Origin: Amycolatopsis sp. NBC_00345
GTDB taxonomy: Bacteria; Actinomycetota; Actinomycetes; Mycobacteriales; Pseudonocardiaceae
NCBI RefSeq assembly: GCF_036116635.1
Contig: NZ_CP107995.1
Span: 7,316,001-7,380,000 of the forward strand
DNA length: 64,000 bases
Reading direction: 5' to 3'
Part shown: in pieces, positions 56,858-64,000 of the stretch
How the letters are laid out: every line of letters starts with the position of its first letter
How positions within the stretch are numbered: the stretch's first letter is position 1
Notes under the pieces: generated by a model
Seen by the model: the letters and a program-made list of their open reading frames with translations, nothing else
Databases searched by the model: none
What the model was told of the DNA's origin: nothing
Position numbers and translations under genes: made by a program

Positions 56858-56875
56858 TCGTTTAGTCTTCGGCCT

Positions 56876-57271
56876 ATGGCACTGACTTTCAACGACGCCA
56901 CGAAGGCGTTGCTCGACGGGAACAACTTCCCCGTGGTCGCGACCATCAACAAGGACGGCTCCGCGCAGACGTCCGTGCTGTGGGCCAAGCGCGACGGCGA
57001 CACGCTGGTGTTCGCGACCGTCCGCGGGCGCCTCAAGGAACGCAACATGGCGCGCGACCCGCGGGTGTCCGTCTCGGTCTTCGACACCGGGAACCCGTAC
57101 AACTACGTCGAGATCCGCGGCCGCGTCGAGATGACCGACGAGGGCGGGCGCGAGCTGATCAACGAGCTGGCGCACAAGTACACCGGCAAGGACTACCCGG
57201 CCGAGCCGGCGGAGAACATCCGCGTGCTGGTGCGCGTGATCCCGGAGAAGATCACCGGCAACTCCGCCTGA
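56876..57271 (+). CDS. PPOX-class F420-dependent oxidoreductase
   Basis: The 131-residue protein is a flavin/deazaflavin split-barrel enzyme. FPVVATINKDGSAQTSVLWAKRDG, LVFATVRGRLKERNMARDPRVSVSVFD and YVEIRGRVEMT follow the F420-binding PPOX subgroup (cofactor phosphate contacts by KERNMARDP). Members reduce small molecules with F420H2 or act in biliverdin/pyridoxamine-type reactions. TAGTCT lies 7 nt before the ATG, so it is leaderless and independently transcribed although only 18 nt after ispF. Confidence 0.9.
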   Translation: MALTFNDATKALLDGNNFPVVATINKDGSAQTSVLWAKRDGDTLVFATVRGRLKERNMARDPRVSVSVFDTGNPYNYVEIRGRVEMTDEGGRELINELAHKYTGKDYPAEPAENIRVLVRVIPEKITGNSA

Positions 57272-57277
57272 GGCGCG

Positions 57278-57297
57278 TTCGCCGCCGGGCCGGCGAA
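57278..57297 (+). terminator. short GC-rich hairpin
   Basis: TTCGCCG and CGGCGAA flank a CCGGGC centre 6 nt after the oxidoreductase stop. Position suggests termination, but the stem is only 7 bp. Confidence 0.45.
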
Positions 57298-57355
57298 TGA
57301 GCCGGACGCCACAACTCGGCGGCGAACCACCGGTCTTCCTGGCTAGTCTTGGTCC

Positions 57356-58042
57356 GTGGCCATCAACGCGGTGTTGTTCGACTTCTCAGGCACGCTCTTC
57401 CGGCTCGAGCAGAACGCCTTCTGGCTCACCGAGGTCGTCGACGACGACGGCGCGGTGCTCGACCTCGAGGCGCAGACCGAGCTGATGCGGCGCATGACGG
57501 CGCCCGTCGGGCAGGTCGTGGAGCTCGACGAGGAGCACCAGCACGCGTGGCACCAGCGCGACCGCGACCCTGAGCTGCACCGGAAGGTGTACCTCGAGGT
57601 GCTGCGACGCTCCGGCGTCCCGCGCCTCGAGCAGGCCGAAGCGCTGTACCAGCGGCTGATCACGCCGGGCGAGTGGACGCCGTACCCGGACACGGAGGCG
57701 GCCCTGAAGGCCGTCTCCGGCCAGGGCCGCAAGGTCGGGGTGCTGAGCAACATCGCGTTCGACATCCGGCCGGCGTTTTCGCAGCGCGGGTGGGACGCGC
57801 ACGTGGACGAGTTCATCCTGTCGTTCGAGGTCGGGTCCATCAAACCGGAGCTGGAGATCTTCCGGACCGCGCTGGACCGGCTCGGCGTGCGCGCCGAGGA
57901 GACCCTGATGGTCGGCGACAGCGAGGAGGCCGACGGCGGCGCCCGCGCGCTGGGCTGCGAGTTCGCCCTGGTTGACCCGCTGCCCACGACCGAGCGGCCG
58001 GACGCCCTGCTCGGCGCGCTGCGGGCCCACGGCCTGCTCTGA
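57356..58042 (+). CDS. HAD-family phosphatase / hydrolase
   Basis: The 228-residue protein has HAD motif I as NAVLFDFSGTLFRL (nucleophile Asp; the usual DxD/T is DFSGT), a helical cap (about residues 20-95), motif II KVGVLSNIAF, motif III region SIKPELEIF (Lys) and motif IV MVGDSEEADGGARALG (acidic metal ligands). It probably dephosphorylates a small metabolite; the DFSGT variant keeps the nucleophile but has Ser where the acid/base Asp normally stands. TAGTCT lies 6 nt before GTG (leaderless). The palindrome repeat follows its stop by 3 nt. Confidence 0.87.
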   Translation: MAINAVLFDFSGTLFRLEQNAFWLTEVVDDDGAVLDLEAQTELMRRMTAPVGQVVELDEEHQHAWHQRDRDPELHRKVYLEVLRRSGVPRLEQAEALYQRLITPGEWTPYPDTEAALKAVSGQGRKVGVLSNIAFDIRPAFSQRGWDAHVDEFILSFEVGSIKPELEIFRTALDRLGVRAEETLMVGDSEEADGGARALGCEFALVDPLPTTERPDALLGALRAHGLL

Positions 58043-58045
58043 CCC

Positions 58046-58093
58046 ACTCGTGAGTGGCTATGCCGGTTCTAACCGTCGTAAACACTCACGAGT
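58046..58093. repeat. 48-bp palindrome, copy 2
   Basis: Two 23-nt arms (58046-58068 and 58071-58093) flank a 2-nt CT loop with four mismatched positions. The right arm matches the copy-1 motif (AACCGTCGTAAACACTCACG) with one change; the left arm has drifted. It lies between the HAD gene stop and the cysS promoter, where it can act as a terminator. Confidence 0.75.
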
Positions 58094-58149
58094 CCTGGCC
58101 AAGAGCAGCAGCTGCGACGTCGCCCACACCGACCCCGTACCCTCTTAGG

Positions 58150-59535
58150 GTGGCCCTACACCTCTTCGACACCGCGACCCGTGCCCCCCGGGAGTTCGTT
58201 CCCGTCCGCAGCGGAACGGCGTCCATCTACCTGTGTGGGGCCACCGTGCAGGGCGTGCCCCACATCGGGCACGTGCGGGGGGTGCTGAACTACGACGTGC
58301 TGCGCCGCTGGCTGCTCCACAGTGGACTCGACGTGCTGCTGGTGCGCAACGTCACCGACATCGACGACAAGATCCTCACCAAGGCCGCCGAAGCGGGCCG
58401 TCCCTGGTGGGAGTGGGCGACCAAGCACGAGCGCGAGTTCGAACTGGCTTACGACGCGCTCGGCTGCCTCCCGCCGTCGGTCAACCCGCGCGCGACCGGG
58501 CACGTCACCCAGATGGTCGAGCTGATCCAGCGCCTGATCGACAGTGACCACGCCTACGCGGCGGACGGCGACGTCTACTTCTCCGTGAAGTCCTTCGACG
58601 GCTACGGGGCGCTGTCCGGCCAGCAGCTCGACGAGGTCCAGCAGGGTGAGACGCCGACGCGCGGCAAACGCGACTCGCGCGACTTCACGCTGTGGAAGAG
58701 CGCGAAGCCGGGCGAGCCTTCGTGGCCGACGCCGTGGGGCGACGGCCGCCCGGGCTGGCACCTGGAGTGCTCCGCGATGGCGACGAACTACCTCGGCACC
58801 GAGTTCGACATCCACGGCGGCGGCGTCGACCTGGTGTTCCCGCACCACGAGAACGAGCGCGCGCAGTCCAACGCGGCCGGCGACGGCTTCGCACGGTACT
58901 GGCTGCACAACGCGTGGGTGACCATGTCCGGCGAGAAGATGTCGAAGTCGCTGGGCAACACCGTGTCGATCCCGGCGATGCTGGAGCGCTACCGGGCGCC
59001 CGAGCTGCGGTACTACCTGGTGCAGCCGCACTACCGGTCCACCGTCGAGTACTCCGACGGCGCGGTCGCGGAGGCGGCGCAGGGCTACCGGCGCATCGAG
59101 GGCTTCCTGCGGCGCGCGGCCTCGGCCGGCGACGTGCCGGTGGGCCGGGTGGCGCCGGAGTTCGCCGCCGCGCTGGACGACGACCTCGCGACCCCCGCCG
59201 CGTTCGCCGTGGTGCACAACACGGTGCGTGACGGTAACGCCGCCCTCGACGAGGGCGACACCCCCAAGGCGCTCGAACTCGCCGCCTCGGTGCACGCGAT
59301 GACCGACGTGCTCGGCCTCGACCCGCTGTCCGCGCGCTGGTCCGAGGGCGGCTCGGACACCCCGGTCCGCGAGGCGCTCGCCGAGCTGGTCGAAAGCCTG
59401 CTCGCCGAACGGCAGCAGGCCCGCGCCGCGAAGGACTTCGCGCGCGCGGACGCCGCCCGTGACCGCCTCGTGCAGGCGGGCATCGTGGTGGAGGACACCC
59501 CGAACGGTCCGCAGTGGACGGTCAGGAACTCCTGA
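58150..59535 (+). CDS. cysS: cysteinyl-tRNA synthetase
   Basis: The 461-residue class I synthetase has the HIGH-type motif PHIGHVRG (residues 37-44), the zinc-binding Cys in LYLCGATVQ-like position (residue 29) and in WHLECSAM, HHENERAQS, and KMSKSLGN near residue 263. A C-terminal DALR/anticodon helix bundle ends it. It charges tRNA-Cys and is distinct from the mycothiol enzyme MshC, which lacks the C-terminal domain. TACCCT lies 6 nt before the GTG, so it is leaderless. rlmB follows after 31 nt. Confidence 0.97.
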   Translation: MALHLFDTATRAPREFVPVRSGTASIYLCGATVQGVPHIGHVRGVLNYDVLRRWLLHSGLDVLLVRNVTDIDDKILTKAAEAGRPWWEWATKHEREFELAYDALGCLPPSVNPRATGHVTQMVELIQRLIDSDHAYAADGDVYFSVKSFDGYGALSGQQLDEVQQGETPTRGKRDSRDFTLWKSAKPGEPSWPTPWGDGRPGWHLECSAMATNYLGTEFDIHGGGVDLVFPHHENERAQSNAAGDGFARYWLHNAWVTMSGEKMSKSLGNTVSIPAMLERYRAPELRYYLVQPHYRSTVEYSDGAVAEAAQGYRRIEGFLRRAASAGDVPVGRVAPEFAAALDDDLATPAAFAVVHNTVRDGNAALDEGDTPKALELAASVHAMTDVLGLDPLSARWSEGGSDTPVREALAELVESLLAERQQARAAKDFARADAARDRLVQAGIVVEDTPNGPQWTVRNS

Positions 59536-59566
59536 CCGCCGCTGTGGCGGATTAAGGACTCGTTAC

Positions 59567-60523
59567 ATGGCAGGCAACTCACGGCGTCAGGGCGCCATCC
59601 GCAAGACCGGCACCAAGAAGGGCCAGGTCGTCGGCTCCGGCGGGCAGCGGCGGAAGGCGCTCGAGGGCAAGGGCCCCACGCCGAAGGCCGAGGACCGGCC
59701 CGGGCACAAGGCGTACCGCGCCGCGAACGCCGCGAAGACGCGTGAGCAGTCGCGGCAGAAGAAGGCCGAGCGGCCGGAGCTGATCGCCGGCCGCAACCCG
59801 GTCGTCGAGGCGCTGCGGGCCGACGTGCCGGGCGTCGCGCTGTACGTCGCGCTGAACATCGATGTCGACGACCGCGTCAACGAGGCCGTCCGGCTGGCGG
59901 GCGACAAGGGCATCTCGATCCTGGAGATCCCGCGCGAGGAGCTCGACCGCAAGACGAACCGCGCGATGCACCAGGGCCTGGGCCTGCAGGTGCCGCCGTT
60001 CGAGTACGCGCACCCGGACGACCTGATGACCGCCGCGCGCGATTCGGGCAACACCCCGCTGTTCGTCGCGCTCGACGGTGTGACGGACCCGCGCAACCTC
60101 GGTGCCGTCATCCGCTCGGCCGCCGCGTTCGGCGCGCACGGCGTGCTGCTGCCGGAGCGCCGCAGCGCCGGCATGACGGCCGTGGCGTGGCGCACGAGCG
60201 CGGGCACGGCGGCGAAGCTGCCCATCGCGGTCGCCACGAACCTGACGCGCCAGCTGAAGTCGTGGGCGTCGAAGGGCCTGATGATCGTCGGCCTCGACGC
60301 GGACGGCACCGTGGACATCGACGCGCTGGATCTGGCGTCGGAGCCGCTGGTCGTGGTGCTGGGCTCGGAGGGCCGCGGGTTGTCCCGCCTGGTCCGCGAG
60401 ACCTGCGACGCCACCGTGTCGATCCCGATGGCCGCCGGCGTGGAGTCCCTGAACGCCTCGGTCGCCGCGGGTGTCCTCCTGGCGGAGGTCGCCCGACGCC
60501 GCCGTCTCGCCGGCCGCATCTGA
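59567..60523 (+). CDS. rlmB: 23S rRNA (guanosine(2251)-2'-O)-methyltransferase RlmB
   Basis: The 318-residue SpoU/TrmH-family enzyme has a basic N-terminal extension of about 65 residues (RRQGAIRKTGTKKGQVVG and more), typical of actinobacterial forms. A substrate-binding domain starts at PELIAGRNPVVEALRA, and the knotted SPOUT domain has motifs DGVTDPRNLGAVIRSAAAFG, LGSEGRGLSRLVRETCD and MAAGVESLNASVAAGVLL. It methylates the 2'-O of G2251 in the 23S P loop. It is downstream of cysS, the conserved order in actinobacteria. Confidence 0.95.
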   Translation: MAGNSRRQGAIRKTGTKKGQVVGSGGQRRKALEGKGPTPKAEDRPGHKAYRAANAAKTREQSRQKKAERPELIAGRNPVVEALRADVPGVALYVALNIDVDDRVNEAVRLAGDKGISILEIPREELDRKTNRAMHQGLGLQVPPFEYAHPDDLMTAARDSGNTPLFVALDGVTDPRNLGAVIRSAAAFGAHGVLLPERRSAGMTAVAWRTSAGTAAKLPIAVATNLTRQLKSWASKGLMIVGLDADGTVDIDALDLASEPLVVVLGSEGRGLSRLVRETCDATVSIPMAAGVESLNASVAAGVLLAEVARRRRLAGRI

Positions 60524-60596
60524 CACCCGTTCCACATTCTGGCCTGTCTCCCTGATCCAGGGCGGCGGGCCAGATCTCTCTCCGCTCCCCACCGAC

Positions 60597-60714
60597 TTGT
60601 CCACAGCCGGCCCCCATTGTGGACAACTCCGCACTCCGCACGACGATCAGCCGCTCCCGTCGCCCACCGGCGATAGACTGGACTGGGGACGCCCCCCGAG
60701 GTGGGCGGGGGCTG
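60597..60714 (+). repeat. DnaA-box composite element, copy C
   Basis: TTGTCCACA (60597-60605), 12 bp, TGTGGACAA (60618-60626), 47 bp, then TAGACTGG (60674-60681) with CCGTCG 11 bp before it, and the core GGGGACGCCCCCCGAGG followed by GGGCGGGGGC. Both boxes match the actinobacterial DnaA consensus perfectly. It lies 73 nt after the rlmB stop and abuts the transposase remnant. Confidence 0.8.
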
Positions 60715-60736
60715 CGTTCGGAGCCGGGCGGGGGCA

Positions 60737-61130
60737 TCAACCACCCTCGGTGATTCGCGCTGTGATGCCCCGCGCTTCGCTCCACCGTGACAGCCGCTCG
60801 GCGGAGTGCGCTCGTGGTGAGGTTGCGGGGGCTGGCCAAGACGCGGGCGCGGGAGACGTCTTCGGTGTAGGTGACGTGGTGGAGTTCGTTCTCGAGGTGC
60901 CAGTGGCCGCGGGCGTAGCGTCCGATGCGGGCGGGGTGGTGCGTCGTTCGGTGCCGCCGTGTCCGCGGTCGTCGGTGACGCGAGCGGGGATCTCGTGGCA
61001 GGGCAAGGTATCCGGCAGGCCGTAGAGGCGGTGCTGATTCTCCTTGACGTAGTAGGCGCCGCGGGCTCGCGCGGCGGGTGATGTGCGGGCCTCGGTGGTG
61101 ATCACCGGGCCGGGCAGGTCGAGCATCGAT
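60737..61130 (-). pseudogene. decayed ISAs1-type transposase fragment
   Basis: On the minus strand one frame reads YYVKENQHRLYGLPDTLP ... DRGHGGTERRTT and another frame continues with GHWHLENELHHVTYTEDVSR, then ASPRNLTTSALRRAA. These are the middle and C-terminal parts of ISAs1-family (IS4-like DDE) transposases, in which YxVKxNQ and GHWxxEN are hallmark segments. A frameshift or internal deletion separates the two, and the N-terminus and ends are missing, so it is dead. A second piece of the same 3' end lies at 61255-61370. Confidence 0.8.
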
Positions 61131-61254
61131 CAGCGGAGCCAGGCAGTCAGCCACGGCAGGGCTCAGGCACGATTACACGATCGCGGGGCCTGGACAATCA
61201 CCTGATCAACAACAACCGTGCCCGCCCCGCAACCAGGCCAAAAGACTCTGCCAG

Positions 61255-61370
61255 CACCCGGCCGAGGAGGGCCAGGGCCACATTCGGAGCCGGACGAGGC
61301 CGTCAACCACCCTCCGTAATCCGCGCTGTGATACTCCGGGCTTCGCTCCACCGCGACACCCACTCGGGCT
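61255..61370 (-). mobile_element. second fragment of ISAs1-type element 3' end
   Basis: This stretch repeats the 60685-60800 segment about 570 bp away in the same orientation: CATTCGGAGCCGG, TCAACCACCCTC, CGCGCTGTGAT and CTTCGCTCCACCG are shared. On the minus strand it reads VAVERSPEYHSADYGGWLT against VTVERSAGHHSANHRGWLM in the first fragment. It is a diverged, truncated copy, so the 61131-61405 region is an IS graveyard; no intact gene is present there. Confidence 0.6.
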
Positions 61371-61405
61371 AAGGTCAGCTCCGGAACCGAGGGGGTCCAT
61401 CACCG

Positions 61406-62839
61406 ATGTCGTTCGTTTCGCCGCTGTTCTTGTGGTACTTCATGCCCACGGTGCTGGTCGCCGTGCTGGTGTGCCCGCGGAGCTGGCGCAACGGCATCGT
61501 CGCGGTCGCGAGCCTGCTGTTCTACACCATCGGCGCCGGGCCGTACCTGTTCCTCCTGCTGCTCTGCATGACAGCCAACTTCCTCGCCGGGCCCGCGCTC
61601 GAGCCGAGCCCGTGGGACCTGCAGGGGAAGCGGCGCCGGCGGATCCTGATCGGCGTCGTCACGCTCGACGTGCTGGTGCTGGTGATCTGGAAGTACGCGG
61701 GGTTCGCGACGCAGCAGATCGCGGCCGTCTCGCACTGGTTCGGCGGGGACCTCGGCGTCGCCAGCATCGTGGTGCCGATCGGGATCTCCTTCTACACCTT
61801 CCACCACATCTCGTACGTCGTGGACATTTACCGCGGCGAGCGGCGCGCGCTGCGCAACCCGGTGGCGTTCGCGGCGTACATCGCGATGTTCCCGCAGCTG
61901 GTGGCCGGGCCGATCGTGCGGTACCGCGAGATCGCCGACCAGCTGCCGCAGCAGCGTTCGCACCGGCTCGACGACATCGCGGCCGGCTTCCCGCGGTTCG
62001 CGCTGGGGCTGTGCAAGAAGTCCATCGTCGCCGACTCGCTCAGCCCGATGGTCGAAGCGTGCTTCGCGACGCCGGCGGACCAGATGACGTTCGCGACGGC
62101 CTGGCTCGGCGCCATCGGGTACACCCTGCAGCTGTTCTTCGACTTCTCCGGCTACTCCGACATGGCGATCGGCCTCGGCCGGATGCTCGGCTTCCGGCTG
62201 CCGGAGAACTTCGCGCGCCCGTACTCGTCGGTGACGATCACGGAGTTCTGGCGGCGCTGGCACATGTCGCTGTCACGCTGGTTCCGCGACTACGTCTACA
62301 TCCCGCTGGGCGGCAACCGCTCCGGCGCCGGGCGCACGTACCGCAACCTGTGCATCGTGTTCGTGCTGACGGGTTTCTGGCACGGCGCGCAATGGACGTT
62401 CCTGATCTGGGGTTGTTACCACGGCGCGCTGCTGGTGATCGAACGCCGCTTCAACCTCGCCGAGACGCCGTCGCGCCCGGCCGCCCGGATCGCGCGCCGC
62501 GCGCTGACACTGCTCCTCGTGGTGTTCGGCTGGGTGTTCTTCCGCTCGGCCGACCTGGGCCACGCGCTCGCCATGATCGGCCACATGCTCCTGCCGGACT
62601 TCGGCGGCCTCGGCGACGTCGTCGAAAGCGCCCTGACCAACCAGCGGCTGCTCATCCTCCTCGCCGCGCTGGCGATCTTCTTCCTCCCGGCGCACCCCGT
62701 CACGGGCCCGCTCCTGGAGTCCTCCCGCAGCCGCGGCGCGACGGCCCTGCGCATCGGCGTGATGACCGTCGGCCTCGTCTACGCCGCCATCCTGGTCGCG
62801 ACGGGGACATTCAGCCCGTTCCTTTACTACCAGTTCTGA
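61406..62839 (+). CDS. MBOAT-family membrane O-acyltransferase (AlgI-like)
   Basis: The 477-residue protein has about eleven membrane segments and the MBOAT/AlgI signature: FPQLVAGPIVRY, FDFSGYSDMAIGLGRMLGF, PYSSVTITEFWRRWHMSLSRWFRDYVYIPLGGNR and LTGFWHGAQWTF (catalytic His). AlgI-type proteins move acetyl groups across the membrane onto polysaccharides or peptidoglycan, normally with a secreted SGNH/AlgJ partner, which is absent from the visible neighbourhood. GAGGGGG lies about 10 nt before the ATG. It follows the IS remnant directly. Confidence 0.93.
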   Translation: MSFVSPLFLWYFMPTVLVAVLVCPRSWRNGIVAVASLLFYTIGAGPYLFLLLLCMTANFLAGPALEPSPWDLQGKRRRRILIGVVTLDVLVLVIWKYAGFATQQIAAVSHWFGGDLGVASIVVPIGISFYTFHHISYVVDIYRGERRALRNPVAFAAYIAMFPQLVAGPIVRYREIADQLPQQRSHRLDDIAAGFPRFALGLCKKSIVADSLSPMVEACFATPADQMTFATAWLGAIGYTLQLFFDFSGYSDMAIGLGRMLGFRLPENFARPYSSVTITEFWRRWHMSLSRWFRDYVYIPLGGNRSGAGRTYRNLCIVFVLTGFWHGAQWTFLIWGCYHGALLVIERRFNLAETPSRPAARIARRALTLLLVVFGWVFFRSADLGHALAMIGHMLLPDFGGLGDVVESALTNQRLLILLAALAIFFLPAHPVTGPLLESSRSRGATALRIGVMTVGLVYAAILVATGTFSPFLYYQF

Positions 62840-62871
62840 GAGCGAACCTCAGGTGACTGTCCGCAGTTGGT

Positions 62872-62913
62872 GACACGGGGGCACCGCCCACGTGGGGGAT
62901 GTGCCCCCGTGTC
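62872..62913 (+). terminator. 13-bp hairpin after the MBOAT gene
   Basis: The stem GACACGGGGGCAC (62872-62884) pairs exactly with 62901-62913. The 16-nt loop itself contains the palindrome CCCACGTGGG, so the region could form a branched hairpin. It lies 32 nt after the MBOAT stop. Confidence 0.7.
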
Positions 62914-63107
62914 CCTCCTACGGGGTTTTCGGCGTTTCGGAGAAAACCGCTGAACGTGAAAATTCTTGCCCAGAGTCACCTAGCACCTGGAATATTGTCC
63001 CCCAAATTTCTTATTTCGCGGGTCACCCCAAGCGCGTAAAGTAACTCCCCGCGCTCGAACAGATACGCAACGCACTCGTCCGTTCGAGTGGTTCAAGGAG
63101 GTGGACC

Positions 63108-64000
63108 GTGGTCGCGGAAGACGACCGTCCTCGCCGGAATTCGCTTCAGGAGATCTTCTGGACCCGCACCACATTATTACTGACCGTGCTCGTCGTGATC
63201 GCGGTGCTGAGCCTGTGGATCTCCAGCATGATGGACGCAGGCACGGGCAAAACGCTCGTCACCTCGTTGGGCACCGGCACGCTGATCTCCGCGCTGGTCG
63301 GCTTTGGACAGACCTTGATCACCGCCAGCGCGTCGCAGCGCGCGATGGTGACCCCGTTGATCGAGGAGAGCCGGCGCGCGCTCGAGGACCTCAGCGCCGA
63401 ATACCGGTCGCTCAACAAGGAGTTCTTTCCCACGCACGTGTTCGACGCGACGACCGACCCCGACCCGGCGTTCAACCGCATGCTGATGTCGGACCTGGAC
63501 AACACACGCCAGTACTTCTTCCGCGGCTTCTCCGGACGTCACGCGGCGGCCCGGCTTCTGTTGACTCGCACCGATCGTGAGCTGCACGCCGTGATCGCCG
63601 ACCCGCGCGACGCCGGTTCCATCAGCGGTCGCGCGCGTTACCTGCTGCGGCGGGAGGCGGCGGAAGTCGACTACGAGGCGATCCAGAGCGGCCTGCACGA
63701 AGAGATCCACATCGGACTCGTCGGGCTGTTCCTGGCCCGCAGCCGGTGCGCGCAGGTGGACATCACCGTGGTCGCGGACCCGCCACTGGACCGGCTGGAG
63801 ATGTTCGACGCGAGCGTGTGGGTCACGTTGTACAGCGACGTGCGCGGAGCGACCAAGCTGTACCCGCGGTCGCTGCGGTTCACCGAGGGCTCCTTCATCT
63901 ACAACATGGAACGCGCGGAGTTCCTGCGTGTCTCGCAGTCGCGGACCGGCCGCCACTTCCGCATCACGTCCGCGACGACGCGGGCCGATTTCCTTGCCCT
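63108..64000 (+). CDS. partial membrane protein of unknown function (runs off window)
   Basis: The frame opens at GTG 63108, with AAGGAGG 7 nt upstream, and is still open at 64000, so at least 297 residues are encoded and the C-terminus is missing. Two hydrophobic segments (LLLTVLVVIAVLSLWISSMM and LVTSLGTGTLISALVGFGQTLI) follow a short N-terminus (DDRPRRNSLQEIFWT). The cytoplasmic part has KEFFPTHVFD, NTRQYFFRGFSGRHAAARLLL and ITVVADPPLDRLEMFDASVWVTLY. I do not recognise a family. The upstream 190 nt are A/T-rich and probably hold its promoter. Confidence 0.75.
   Translation, partial: MVAEDDRPRRNSLQEIFWTRTTLLLTVLVVIAVLSLWISSMMDAGTGKTLVTSLGTGTLISALVGFGQTLITASASQRAMVTPLIEESRRALEDLSAEYRSLNKEFFPTHVFDATTDPDPAFNRMLMSDLDNTRQYFFRGFSGRHAAARLLLTRTDRELHAVIADPRDAGSISGRARYLLRREAAEVDYEAIQSGLHEEIHIGLVGLFLARSRCAQVDITVVADPPLDRLEMFDASVWVTLYSDVRGATKLYPRSLRFTEGSFIYNMERAEFLRVSQSRTGRHFRITSATTRADFLA

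Noticed and set aside
63101..63580. Plus-strand ORF beginning at GTG 63101
   Set aside because: Shadow of the true frame, which starts at GTG 63108 with an AAGGAGG site and shows membrane segments and normal composition to the window end.

Overview
The window is about 71% GC chromosomal DNA from an actinomycete. Several signs point to Pseudonocardiaceae, most likely Amycolatopsis or a close relative (inference). They are the order radA / carD-ispD-ispF / cysS-rlmB, two mycothiol-dependent maleylpyruvate-isomerase-fold proteins, the MurT-GatD pair, many ECF sigma factors and MarR regulators, and many leaderless genes. There is no phage, plasmid, CRISPR or rRNA operon. There is one tRNA, a decayed IS remnant and a few intergenic repeats.

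Layout. 1-4.3 kb: small enzymes and regulators (mycothiol-dependent enzyme, LapA-like membrane protein, M19 dipeptidase, MarR, ECF sigma). 4.4-10.4 kb: a minus-strand aerobic benzoyl-CoA (box) operon in transcription order boxC, boxB, benzoate-CoA ligase, amidohydrolase; no boxA reductase is visible. 10.5-16 kb: GNAT acetyltransferase behind an 18-codon leader ORF, GH3 beta-glucosidase, MarR, DUF1579 protein, alpha/beta hydrolase. 16-19.8 kb: a minisatellite, then a tandem pair of 2-keto-4-pentenoate-hydratase-type enzymes divergent from a glyoxalase-fold protein across a clear operator and promoter. 20-25.5 kb: OmpR-type two-component system, GatD and MurT (lipid II amidation), IclR regulator. 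25.6-31 kb: lactate permease, dienelactone-hydrolase-like protein, ECF42-type sigma factor with two DGPF (YCII) proteins, Rsm22-like methyltransferase. 31-38.3 kb: second maleylpyruvate-isomerase-like protein, NarL-type two-component system, RDD protein, secreted tripeptidyl-peptidase-like hydrolase, cytochrome P450. 38.3-44.4 kb: hydrolase, TesB thioesterase, small membrane proteins, MarR with its operator, SigD/ShbA-like sigma factor, secreted SH3-like protein, tRNA-Thr. 44.6-50.2 kb: ThrE exporter, then trehalose metabolism (otsA and an unusual OtsB-GH15 fusion). 50.4-54.9 kb: sigma factor with an anti-sigma-like partner, radA, lipoprotein. 55-60.5 kb: housekeeping block carD, ispD, ispF, F420-type oxidoreductase, HAD phosphatase, cysS, rlmB. 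60.6-64 kb: IS remnant, MBOAT acyltransferase, and a membrane protein that runs off the end.

The most unusual signal is an intergenic composite element present three times (22132-22239, 31106-31220 on the minus strand, 60597-60714). Each copy has two inverted DnaA-type boxes (YYRTCCACA) separated by exactly 12 bp. They are followed by CCGTCG-N11-TAGRCTGG and then a G/C hairpin core (GGGACGCCCCCC...GGGGG). A degenerate fourth core without the boxes lies near 61230-61280. Other notable items are a 46-48 bp palindrome found twice, at least thirteen genes with a TANNNT-like hexamer 6-7 nt before the start codon (predicted leaderless mRNAs), several perfect operator palindromes, the OtsB-trehalase-type fusion, and an IspD lacking its usual CTP-binding loop.
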